Assembly: GCA_022511125.1 (NCBI GenBank)
Contig: JAFLSD010000012.1
Coordinates: 1 to 64,000, forward strand
Reading direction: 5' to 3'
Source of the DNA: Paramuribaculum sp.
Lineage (GTDB): Bacteria > Bacteroidota > Bacteroidia > Bacteroidales > Muribaculaceae
DNA: 64,000 nt
Both the position numbers and the translations under genes were made by a program. The notes beneath the pieces are model-generated. The model worked only from the letters and a program-made list of their open reading frames with translations, did no database searches and was not told the origin of the DNA. This document shows positions 7,991 through 16,223 of the stretch, piece by piece (position 1 is the first letter of the stretch; each line of letters opens with the position of its first letter).

Positions 7991-8656
7991 ATGGAAGTAT
8001 TCGAGATCTTTAACGTTCCCCTCTTCGATCTGCCCAGCTTGAGCGAGATGCTGTTCAGATTTCTGATAAATACATTTTTTATTTTCATCCTCATCCATTT
8101 CTTTTATTACAGAAAAAGTCGTCGCCTCGACTATTATTTCACATTCTCGCTGATTAGTATCAGCATTTTCTTTCTGATCTTCCTCTTGGGAAGCGTGAAA
8201 ATCAAGGTTGGCATGGCTTTGGGACTTTTCGCCATATTCGGAATAATCCGATACCGAACCGAAACCGTTCCCGTCAGAGAAATGACTTATCTTTTTGTGG
8301 TAGTCTCGCTTTCCGTAATCAATGCTTTGGCTCTCAACCTAAGCTATCTGGAGCTATTGGTTACCAACATGATATACGTAGTGTCCACATGGATTTTAGA
8401 GAGTTTCAAAAGACTGCGCCATGTTTCGAGCAAATTGATCCTTTATGACCGTGTTGATAATATCAAGCCTGAATATCGCAAGGAACTTATCGAAGACCTG
8501 CATCAACGCACAGGATTGAAAATCATAAAGGTAGACATAGGAGCTGTCAACTATCTACAGGACAGCGTTATGCTGAAAATTTATTATGAGAGTGGACCTA
8601 ATGAAGGCACGTCAGTGAACGATCTTCTGAAATTGCCAAAAAACGACTATTTATAA
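7991..8656 (+). CDS. DUF4956 family membrane protein
   Basis: This 221-residue protein has four hydrophobic helices in its first 130 residues and a soluble C-terminal domain. The segment GLFAIFGIIRYRTETVPVRE (about residues 77-96) is the DUF4956 signature. Members are often encoded beside a VTC-like polyphosphate polymerase, but no such partner is present here; dnaN follows instead. ATG 7991 is preferred over GTG 7976 because it lies a normal distance from the -7 element. Function is not established. Confidence 0.7.
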   Translation: MEVFEIFNVPLFDLPSLSEMLFRFLINTFFIFILIHFFYYRKSRRLDYYFTFSLISISIFFLIFLLGSVKIKVGMALGLFAIFGIIRYRTETVPVREMTYLFVVVSLSVINALALNLSYLELLVTNMIYVVSTWILESFKRLRHVSSKLILYDRVDNIKPEYRKELIEDLHQRTGLKIIKVDIGAVNYLQDSVMLKIYYESGPNEGTSVNDLLKLPKNDYL

Positions 8657-8675
8657 AATAATCATTAAAATTTGC

Positions 8676-8683
8676 TACCTTTG
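8676..8683 (+). promoter_or_regulatory. -7 element for dnaN
   Basis: TACCTTTG fits TAnnTTTG exactly and lies 36 bases upstream of the dnaN ATG. The -33 element is poorly defined. Confidence 0.5.
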
Positions 8684-8719
8684 CAAATTAGTAATTAAAA
8701 ATTAAACCATATATAAATC

Positions 8720-9844
8720 ATGAAATTCAACGTATCGAGCAAAACGCTCCATTCTTTCGTATCAAGCGTCAGCAAAGTGATAAACTCGAAAAACGCGCTC
8801 ACAATCCTTAACAGCTTCCTTTTCACTCTCGACGGCGATACTCTCACAGTAAAAGCTTCCGACATGGAAAATTCGCTTGTCGGCCGTCTTACTGTCACAG
8901 AAGCCGAAGGAAACGGAGCATTCTGTATGGATGCACGTAGAATCGTTGAACTTCTTAAAGAAATGCCTGATCAGGGAATTACATTTGACATCGACGACGA
9001 CAATCTCGAAGTTAACATCACATATCCCAACGGTAAATACAATACTATAGCTATCAACGGTATGGAATATCCTGCCGGTCAGCCGCAGGAACAAGGCGAC
9101 AGCCTCACTTTTGTTTGTCCAACCGAACAGGTGATGAAAGGAATTGAAAATACTCTGTTCGCCGTCGGCAACGACGATCTGCGTCCGCAGATGATGGGTA
9201 TTCTCTGGGATGTGAAACCTGACAGAATCATATTTGTAGCCACCGATACGAGAAAGCTCGTGAAATATACAAACGCTCTTTCCGAACCCGGTACTGAAGG
9301 GTCTTTCATTCTTCCATTCAAACCGGCGAGTGTGCTGAAAAACGTTTTCGGCAAAGAAGACGAGATTAAAGTGACAGTAACTACCAAAAGCGTGAAATTC
9401 GAGTCAGAGTCTTTCACATTGGATTGCAGCCTGATTAAAGGTAATTTCCCCGATTATAACAGAGTTATCCCGGCAAACAATCCATATTCGTTGACTGTGG
9501 ATCGTCAGTCGCTTATCAACGCGATCAAACGTGTATGCGTTTTCGGAGACGGTGGAAACGGATTGGTCAAATTCAAGACCACTGCTGAAACCTTGACTCT
9601 GAGGGCTCAGGACAATAGTTACGGAACATCGGGAACCGAATCTGTACCTTGCAACTACGAGGGAAATGAGTTGTTGATAGGCTTTGGGTCGCCATATCTC
9701 CTCGAAATTCTCGGTACTATTGATACCCCCGACGTTGTGATCAAGCTTGCCGATCCGAGTCGTGCTGCCGTATTCCGTCCGGCTGACGACGAGGATAAGT
9801 CAGAGCTGCTGATTCTGCTCATGCCTATGAACATAATCGATTAA
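8720..9844 (+). CDS. dnaN: DNA polymerase III beta subunit (sliding clamp)
   Basis: The ring-shaped clamp encircles DNA and tethers the replicative polymerase and repair enzymes. At 374 residues it has the normal length for three clamp domains. The start (MKFNVSSKTLHSFVSSVSKV) and the end (LLILLMPMNIID, a Bacteroidetes form of the conserved MPM end) are typical. It leads a row of genes running the same way: exonuclease, coaBC, PorD-like, recN and rlmB. It is not beside dnaA, which is common in this phylum. Confidence 0.95.
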   Translation: MKFNVSSKTLHSFVSSVSKVINSKNALTILNSFLFTLDGDTLTVKASDMENSLVGRLTVTEAEGNGAFCMDARRIVELLKEMPDQGITFDIDDDNLEVNITYPNGKYNTIAINGMEYPAGQPQEQGDSLTFVCPTEQVMKGIENTLFAVGNDDLRPQMMGILWDVKPDRIIFVATDTRKLVKYTNALSEPGTEGSFILPFKPASVLKNVFGKEDEIKVTVTTKSVKFESESFTLDCSLIKGNFPDYNRVIPANNPYSLTVDRQSLINAIKRVCVFGDGGNGLVKFKTTAETLTLRAQDNSYGTSGTESVPCNYEGNELLIGFGSPYLLEILGTIDTPDVVIKLADPSRAAVFRPADDEDKSELLILLMPMNIID

Positions 9845-9859
9845 AATTTACTACGACTT

Positions 9860-10621
9860 ATGGAACTTAAGCTATCCAAACCGATAATTTTCTTTGATTT
9901 AGAAACTACCGGCACAAACATCACCCAGGACAGGATAGTGGAAATTTCTATTCTTAAGATTACACCTGACGGCTCGGAAATAGAAAAAACGCGTCGCATC
10001 AATCCTGAAATGCCAATACCGGCGGATGCTACCGCAGTGCATCATATTACTGATGACGACGTTAAAGACGAGCCTACTTTTAAGCAACTTGCCAAAAGTC
10101 TCGCAGCTCTTTTTACAGGCTGTGATATAGCCGGTTTTAATTCTAACCGTTTTGACATACCGATGCTTGATCAGGAGTTCCAACGTGCCGGCGTAAAGTT
10201 TGACTTTACAAAATCAAGATTAGTCGATGTTCAGACCATTTTTCATAAGAAAGAACAGCGGACGTTGGTTGCGGCATATAGATTCTATTGCGGAAAAGAG
10301 TTGGATGGAGCCCATTCTGCGAATGCTGACACAAGGGCAACTTATGAGGTTTTAAAAGCACAGCTCGATCACTACGACGATCTGAAAAATGATATTAAAT
10401 TCCTCTCCGATTATTCTTCTCAGACGAAAAATGTGGATTTTATGGGTCGTTTGGTATACGATGACAAAGGACGGGAAGTTATCAATTTCGGAAAGTACAA
10501 AGGAAAGATTGCAGAGGATGTATTAAAGAAAGATCCAAGCTATTATGTCTGGATAATGGAAGGCGATTTCTCTCAAAACACAAAGGACGCATTTACTGCT
10601 ATCAAACTCCGTTGCAAATAA
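9860..10621 (+). CDS. DnaQ-like 3'-5' exonuclease with C-terminal DUF3820-type domain
   Basis: This 253-residue protein has a DEDDh exonuclease fold: Asp13 and Glu15 in FFDLETTG, Asp99 in NRFDIP, and His152 and Asp157 in HSANADTRA. It probably serves as a proofreading (epsilon-type) or repair exonuclease. The last 60 or so residues (from VNFGKYKGK-like sequence to YYVWIMEGDF) match the small domain found at the end of exonuclease X-type proteins (DUF3820). It starts 15 bases after dnaN, so the clamp and an exonuclease are probably made together. Confidence 0.85.
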   Translation: MELKLSKPIIFFDLETTGTNITQDRIVEISILKITPDGSEIEKTRRINPEMPIPADATAVHHITDDDVKDEPTFKQLAKSLAALFTGCDIAGFNSNRFDIPMLDQEFQRAGVKFDFTKSRLVDVQTIFHKKEQRTLVAAYRFYCGKELDGAHSANADTRATYEVLKAQLDHYDDLKNDIKFLSDYSSQTKNVDFMGRLVYDDKGREVINFGKYKGKIAEDVLKKDPSYYVWIMEGDFSQNTKDAFTAIKLRCK

Positions 10622-10625
10622 TAAA

Positions 10626-11834
10626 ATGCTTAAGGGTAAGCACATAATTCTTGGAATTACAGGCGGTATAGCCGCCTATAAGTCAGTTGTTCTGCTTAGG
10701 CTGTTCGTCAAGGCCGGTGCTGAGATACAAGTCGTGATAACCCCATCCGGCAAAGAGTTTATCACTCCGGTTACACTTTCAGCACTCAGTGGAAAGCCGG
10801 TGATAAGCGAATTTTTCACAGCAAATACAGGACAATGGAACAGTCATGTTGATATAGGTCTTTGGGCGGATGCGATGGTCATCGCTCCTGCGACAGCTTC
10901 GACAATAGGCAAAATGGCAAACGGAATAGCTGACAATATGCTCGTCACAACCTATCTGTCAGCAAAAGCACCCGTTTTTGTTGCGCCGGCAATGGATCTC
11001 GACATGATGGCTCATCCGACAACAACGAGAAATATCGAGCAACTCAGGGCTGACGGATGTCATATCATCGAGCCGGGAACCGGCGAACTGGCAAGTCACC
11101 TGACAGGTAAAGGAAGGATGGCCGAGCCGGAAGACATCTTGGCAGAAATAGAGCGTTTTTTTTACAATAACAAGAGCTTAGAAGGCAAAAAAATTCTCAT
11201 AACCGCTGGGCCTACAGTGGAAAGAATAGATCCGGTAAGATTTATCAGCAATTTTTCTACAGGCAAGATGGGGTACGCTCTGGCTGATGAAGCCTCAAGA
11301 AGAGGCGCAGAGGTAACGATTGTGAGCGGGCCTGTCGATATCAGTCCATCCGAAAGGAATATTAAAGTGATTAATGTGGAATCAGCTCGCGATATGCTTT
11401 CTGAATGTGAAAAAGCATTCCCGGACTGCGATATCGCGGTAATGTGTGCAGCTGTTGCCGATTATGCGCCTAAAGAAACGGCCGAAAAAAAAATCAAACG
11501 GGAGAATAGTGACAGAATGCAGATCGAATTGGTGAAGAATCCTGATATCTCAGCGACATTGGGAAGACTCAAAAAAGAAAACCAGCTTTTGATCGGTTTC
11601 GCCCTGGAAACGGATAATGAAACGGAAAATGCTCTCAGGAAAATCAAAAATAAAAATCTTGATCTGATTGTTCTGAATTCTCTCAATGATGAAGGAGCAG
11701 GCTTCGGTAAAGACACCAACAAAATAACGATCATTACCGCTAAAGACGACATTCAATCCTTTCCAACAAAATCCAAGAGAGAAGTCGCTGTGGATATCCT
11801 CGACTTCATAGAGACTAAACTACATCCTCAATAA
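10626..11834 (+). CDS. coaBC: Bifunctional phosphopantothenoylcysteine decarboxylase / phosphopantothenate-cysteine ligase
   Basis: This makes 4'-phosphopantetheine for coenzyme A in two steps. The N-terminal flavin domain (CoaC, about 1-185) has GGIAAYKS, the catalytic histidine His74 in NSHVDIG, PATAST, and the PAMDLDM loop. The C-terminal ligase domain (CoaB) begins ILITAGPTVERIDPVRFISN and contains CAAVADYAPKE with the downstream lysines. Its 402 residues are the full length of the fused enzyme. It starts four bases after the exonuclease gene. The coaBC, DUF4835, recN order is familiar in Bacteroidetes. Confidence 0.95.
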   Translation: MLKGKHIILGITGGIAAYKSVVLLRLFVKAGAEIQVVITPSGKEFITPVTLSALSGKPVISEFFTANTGQWNSHVDIGLWADAMVIAPATASTIGKMANGIADNMLVTTYLSAKAPVFVAPAMDLDMMAHPTTTRNIEQLRADGCHIIEPGTGELASHLTGKGRMAEPEDILAEIERFFYNNKSLEGKKILITAGPTVERIDPVRFISNFSTGKMGYALADEASRRGAEVTIVSGPVDISPSERNIKVINVESARDMLSECEKAFPDCDIAVMCAAVADYAPKETAEKKIKRENSDRMQIELVKNPDISATLGRLKKENQLLIGFALETDNETENALRKIKNKNLDLIVLNSLNDEGAGFGKDTNKITIITAKDDIQSFPTKSKREVAVDILDFIETKLHPQ

Positions 11835-11839
11835 AGATA

Positions 11840-12751
11840 ATGAACTTATGGAAAACCCTCATATTGTCTTTTTTATTTTCAGCCGGCATTACAGATATCT
11901 CCGCAAGAGAGCTTAACTGCAAGGTTGAAATTAATTATGACAAAGTGACAGGTGCTAATCAGGACGTTTTTAAGCAATTAGAAGCTTCCATAAGTGATTA
12001 TCTCAACAACACTTCTTTCACCGACATCACTTTTCAAGGCAACGAACTTATCGATTGTAGTTTTTTCCTTACGGTCGACAATTATTCCGGCAATAATCTG
12101 ACAGGTTCACTACAAGTGACGTCTACACGCCCGGTCTATGAAAGTGTATATACGACTCCCCTATTGAACGTCAAGGACAATGACATTAGTTTTGAATATT
12201 ACCAAGGACAACCATTGGTATACTCTGCGACATCAATCGACAGCAAACTGACAGGATTGCTGGATTTTTATGCCTATCTGATAATTGGCATGGATTTTGA
12301 TAGTTTTGAACAAGGTGGAGGAACCGATTATCTGAATGAGGCGTTAAGAATCATGCGTCTATCCCGTTCGGGAACCGACAAGGGATGGAATGCTATGGAT
12401 AACAACCGTAACAGAGGTTCGATTATTACCGCTCTCACAGAGAGTCCCGGTTCGAACTTGAGGAAAGTTATTTATGATTATCATCGTAACGGACTCGATG
12501 TGATGAGCGTCAGCCCGGAAAAAGGACGAGGTGCGATAACAAAAAGCCTCGAGTCACTAAACGAAATAGGCACAGCGGCTCCTTTTTCCGCTTCTTTAAG
12601 TCTGTTCAGAGACGCTAAAATAAACGAGCTTGAGGGCATTTATTCGCAATCATCTCAGGACGAGCGAAAAAAAGTGACAGAAATACTCGAACGACTCTAT
12701 CCGACAGATATTGACGTTATAGAAAAAATAAAGAAATCTTCTACACGATAA
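11840..12751 (+). CDS. porD: DUF4835 family protein, PorD-like (type IX secretion)
   Basis: This exported 303-residue protein has a signal peptide (about residues 1-22, ending before ARELNCKVEINYDKV). The first strand pattern, the central YYQGQPLVYSATS and LLDFYAYLIIGMDFDSF, and its place between coaBC and recN are those of DUF4835, the family of the type IX secretion protein PorD. It should act in the periplasm or outer membrane. Its stop overlaps the recN start by one base (TAATG). The family call is fairly firm; a working secretion role in this organism is inferred, helped by sprA at 39098. Confidence 0.75.
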   Translation: MNLWKTLILSFLFSAGITDISARELNCKVEINYDKVTGANQDVFKQLEASISDYLNNTSFTDITFQGNELIDCSFFLTVDNYSGNNLTGSLQVTSTRPVYESVYTTPLLNVKDNDISFEYYQGQPLVYSATSIDSKLTGLLDFYAYLIIGMDFDSFEQGGGTDYLNEALRIMRLSRSGTDKGWNAMDNNRNRGSIITALTESPGSNLRKVIYDYHRNGLDVMSVSPEKGRGAITKSLESLNEIGTAAPFSASLSLFRDAKINELEGIYSQSSQDERKKVTEILERLYPTDIDVIEKIKKSSTR

Positions 12752-14433
12752 TGCTTGAGACACTTAACATATCGAACTATGCGTTAATCGATGAAACTGA
12801 AATAGGATTTCATCCTGGTCTTAATATCATTACGGGTGAAACAGGAGCGGGAAAATCAATTATTTTAGGTGCTCTCTCGATGCTTCTCGGAAGCAAAACA
12901 GATTCAAAAAAGAATTCTTTAACCGGGAAAAAGACTATTGTGGAAGCCGAATTCGACATAAGTGACTTTCCTGCATTAACGTCATTTTTCGATGAAAACG
13001 ACCTAGAGAACCCATCAGACAGAAAATGTATCGTTAGACGTGAAACGTCCCCTTCCGGACGGACTCGTTCGTTCATCAACGACTCTCCTGTCGCTCTGAC
13101 AAAGTTACAGGATTTGACCGAGAGGCTGACAGATATTCATAGCCAAAACCACAACCAGCTACTTGCCAAACCAGAATTTCAACTGGAAGTTATCGACACT
13201 CTTGCCTCCAACTCTGAAACGCTCGCAGATTATGAGCAAAAATATTCAGCTTTCAGAGAATCTTTAAGAAAACTCAAAAAAACCAGGCTTAGAATAGAAA
13301 GAGCGCGAAACGACGAAGATTTCTTAAGATATCAATTAGGCCAATTCGACAAAATAGATCTCAAACCCGATGAATTTGAAGATCTTGAATCGGAACTGAA
13401 GACACTTTCAGGTGCTGCTGAACTTAAGAACTCCTTACGCATCGCTTTGGATTCACTTTCAGAAGGACATGAAAACGCTTTGGGATTAATCGAGAAAGCT
13501 AAGGAAGCATTCGACGAGGCGGCAGAATCACTCGATGGGGATGAAGATATCTCAGATCGTCTTGAAAAGGTTGCTATAGAATTAAATGACATTGTTTCCC
13601 GGCTTAACGAAATAGATAGCGATCTTTCCGCCGATCCGGCCTATCTTGAGCGAATTGAGGACAGACTATCTGCTATCAGAACTCTTATGAAGAAGCATAG
13701 TGTCGTTACGTACTCAGAACTCTTGGACGCAGAGCTGGCTATTCGGGAAAAGATAGAAAGCATTGAAAATGCTGACATCACATTGTCGACATTGGAAAAG
13801 GATGCGAAACGCAAATATGCAGCGGCTAAAGAAGCGGCAACTATACTTACTGCACGTAGAAAAGAAGCCGCTATTTCTTTTGAAGATGAACTTCTGAAAA
13901 AAGCTATCCCTTTAGGGATGAAAAACCTAAGATGCAAGGTTAAAATAGAGCCTGCAGAGATTTCTCCTACCGGCATGGACAAGGTTACTTTTACGTTCGC
14001 ATTCAATAAAAACCAAGAACTTTCGGAAGTTGGCGGCAAAGCTTCGGGAGGTGAAATTTCGCGACTAATGCTGTGTGTGAAAAGCATTGTAGCCGGAAAG
14101 ATGAAACTGCCTACGGTTATTTTCGATGAGATAGACACGGGGGTTTCGGGAGAAGTTGCGGCCAAGATCGGAGAAATGATGCGAGATATCTCAAAAACCA
14201 TTCAAGTGATAGCGATAACCCATCTACCTCAAGTAGCCGCGATGGGCGATCATCACTTCAAAGTATTTAAAACGGATGATGAAACATCTACTCATACCAA
14301 TATCACAGAATTAGACAAAAACGGCCGGATCGAAGAACTGGCGATGATGCTTGGTGGAGGCAACGATAAAGACGCAGCCATAGCCAACGCCCAGTCATTG
14401 TTGAATAAAAAAGAAACTACTTGCAATGGATAA
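12751..14433 (+). CDS. recN: DNA repair protein RecN
   Basis: This SMC-like ATPase acts in double-strand-break repair. The Walker A motif GETGAGKS is at residues 29-36. A long coiled-coil section fills the middle (about 160-370). The C-terminal half has GGKASGGEISRLML (ABC signature) and VIFDEIDTGVSG (Walker B), followed by VIAITHLPQVAAMGD. Its length of 560 is normal. It overlaps porD by one base and rlmB by eight, so the genes are translationally linked. Confidence 0.95.
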   Translation: MLETLNISNYALIDETEIGFHPGLNIITGETGAGKSIILGALSMLLGSKTDSKKNSLTGKKTIVEAEFDISDFPALTSFFDENDLENPSDRKCIVRRETSPSGRTRSFINDSPVALTKLQDLTERLTDIHSQNHNQLLAKPEFQLEVIDTLASNSETLADYEQKYSAFRESLRKLKKTRLRIERARNDEDFLRYQLGQFDKIDLKPDEFEDLESELKTLSGAAELKNSLRIALDSLSEGHENALGLIEKAKEAFDEAAESLDGDEDISDRLEKVAIELNDIVSRLNEIDSDLSADPAYLERIEDRLSAIRTLMKKHSVVTYSELLDAELAIREKIESIENADITLSTLEKDAKRKYAAAKEAATILTARRKEAAISFEDELLKKAIPLGMKNLRCKVKIEPAEISPTGMDKVTFTFAFNKNQELSEVGGKASGGEISRLMLCVKSIVAGKMKLPTVIFDEIDTGVSGEVAAKIGEMMRDISKTIQVIAITHLPQVAAMGDHHFKVFKTDDETSTHTNITELDKNGRIEELAMMLGGGNDKDAAIANAQSLLNKKETTCNG

Positions 14434-15181
14434 GAACGACTATATTTTCGGAATACGCGCCGTAGCAGAGGCTATCGAGGCGGGAAAGGATATCGACAGA
14501 GTCTACATAAAGAAAGATCTTCAAGGAGAACTCGCTTCCGAACTTATCAATCTGATGAACCGTCACAAAATCGTCTATAGGAGGGTTCCCGTTGAGAGGA
14601 TCAATAAAATTACTCGCAAAAACCATCAGGGAGTAGTAGCGATTCTTTCGGCCGTGACCTATCAGTCACTCGACCATCTCATTCCCGAGCTTTATGAAGC
14701 GGGGGTGGTGCCCTTCCTTGTTTTGCTTGACGGGGTTACCGATGTAAGAAATTTCGGCGCAATAGCGAGGACCTGCGAGTGCGGAGGGGTAGACGCAATC
14801 GTTATACCTGATCACGACAGTGTGAGTGTGACAGGGGACGCTATCAAGACCTCAGCCGGGGCTCTCCATCACCTGCCTGTATGCAGAGTCAGTTCAATTC
14901 CCAAATGTATACGCGATCTTAAAGCAAGCGGTTATCAGGTGGTAGCCGTAACAGAAAAAGCAGATATAAACTATACTGTAGCGGATTACACCGTTCCGAC
15001 AGCTTTCGTTTTGGGCTCTGAAGACTCTGGAATATCACAGGAAGCCTTACGACAGTGCGACACTTATGTTTCTATTCCAATGTTCGGAAAAATAGGGTCG
15101 CTAAATGTTTCGGTAGCAGCTGCTGTAGCCATCTATGAGGTCGTTCGACAGCGTTTGGAATCCAATATGGAAATCATCTGA
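14426..15181 (+). CDS. rlmB: 23S rRNA (guanosine-2'-O)-methyltransferase RlmB
   Basis: This is a TrmH/SpoU-family methyltransferase with a knotted fold. It has an N-terminal substrate-binding domain (DYIFGIRAVAEAIEAG) and the three family motifs: NFGAIARTCECGGVDA, FVLGSEDSGIS and SLNVSVAAAVAIYE. By family it methylates G2251 of 23S rRNA (E. coli numbering) using S-adenosylmethionine. It is 251 residues and starts inside the end of recN. Confidence 0.9.
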   Translation: MDKNDYIFGIRAVAEAIEAGKDIDRVYIKKDLQGELASELINLMNRHKIVYRRVPVERINKITRKNHQGVVAILSAVTYQSLDHLIPELYEAGVVPFLVLLDGVTDVRNFGAIARTCECGGVDAIVIPDHDSVSVTGDAIKTSAGALHHLPVCRVSSIPKCIRDLKASGYQVVAVTEKADINYTVADYTVPTAFVLGSEDSGISQEALRQCDTYVSIPMFGKIGSLNVSVAAAVAIYEVVRQRLESNMEII

Positions 15182-15224
15182 AATAACATTCATAAAATCT
15201 CATAAATAAGCAATCAAATCAAAA

Positions 15225-16175
15225 ATGAATCGAATCAACAAAATATTTATTACAGCTGCGACGGCTTTACTGATTATGCCGATAGCTAACTGTCAGGTAA
15301 CTCACCCACAACCCGATTTCAGCCGTGTTTTCAATCCGGCAATACCGGAAACTGTCACTTTCGCAGGAACTGTTGTTGACTTGGATCGAGAAGACATGTT
15401 TGAACGTTATGACCGTGAACTGACTTCAATGGCTTATACTCATGGCAACACTCTTCTGACATTAAAAAGAGCGAATAAATATTTTCCTGTGATTCTTCCT
15501 CTTCTTAAGGAAGCCAATGTTCCGGAAGACCTGATATATGTGGCATGCATTGAAAGCAATATGAATCCTTTCGCTGTATCTCCTGCCAAAGCGGCAGGAC
15601 TATGGCAGTTCATGCCTGCCACCGGTAAAGATTACGGTTTGGAAGTGAATGAGTTTGTTGACGAAAGATATGATATAGAGAAGTCCACTAAAGCCGCGTG
15701 CCGCTTTTTAAAACAGGCATACCAACGTTTCGGAAAGTGGGAATCGGTAGCAGCCTCATATAACGGCGGTATGGGAAGAATATCCCGTGAACTTGACGCC
15801 CAGAAACAGAAATCGGCCTACGATCTCTATCTGACAGATGAGACGAACCGCTATATGTTCCGTCTGTTGGCGATGAAAGAGATAATGGAAAATCCATCGA
15901 AATATGGTTTTGAAATTGACGAGTCCCAACTTTATTATCCGGCAGAGTATGATATCGTGAAAGTTAATACGCCGGTGGAAGACTGGGCTGTATGGGCTGT
16001 AAACCACGATACGAATTACATGACACTCAGAGAACACAACCCATGGATCAGAGCAAAATCACTACCCAATAAAACAGGTAAGACCTATGAAGTGAAAATT
16101 CCGAAAAAAAACTCTGTTTCGAGGAAAAAACAAAACAGGAAAATATCTGTTAAATGCATACAAGCCGAAGACTGA
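15225..16175 (+). CDS. MltD-like lytic transglycosylase
   Basis: This exported enzyme (signal peptide about residues 1-23) cleaves peptidoglycan. The SLT domain spans about residues 90-215. The catalytic glutamate is Glu110 in ACIESNMNP, followed by GLWQFMPATGKDYGL and ASYNGG, which are the family-1 lytic transglycosylase motifs. The tail past residue 250 is basic and may be a degenerate LysM or wall-binding region. A Cys at residue 23 (IANC) is a poor lipobox. At 316 residues it is shorter than classic MltD. Confidence 0.85.
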   Translation: MNRINKIFITAATALLIMPIANCQVTHPQPDFSRVFNPAIPETVTFAGTVVDLDREDMFERYDRELTSMAYTHGNTLLTLKRANKYFPVILPLLKEANVPEDLIYVACIESNMNPFAVSPAKAAGLWQFMPATGKDYGLEVNEFVDERYDIEKSTKAACRFLKQAYQRFGKWESVAASYNGGMGRISRELDAQKQKSAYDLYLTDETNRYMFRLLAMKEIMENPSKYGFEIDESQLYYPAEYDIVKVNTPVEDWAVWAVNHDTNYMTLREHNPWIRAKSLPNKTGKTYEVKIPKKNSVSRKKQNRKISVKCIQAED

Positions 16176-16223
16176 CTGAAAGGACAGTTTATTATAAACA
16201 GCTAATTATTTGAAGGGTCGGAA

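Noticed and set aside
13641..14201. Long minus-strand open frame inside recN
   Set aside because: It is a shadow of the recN frame (Ser/Leu-rich product, no start signals), while recN has all its motifs.
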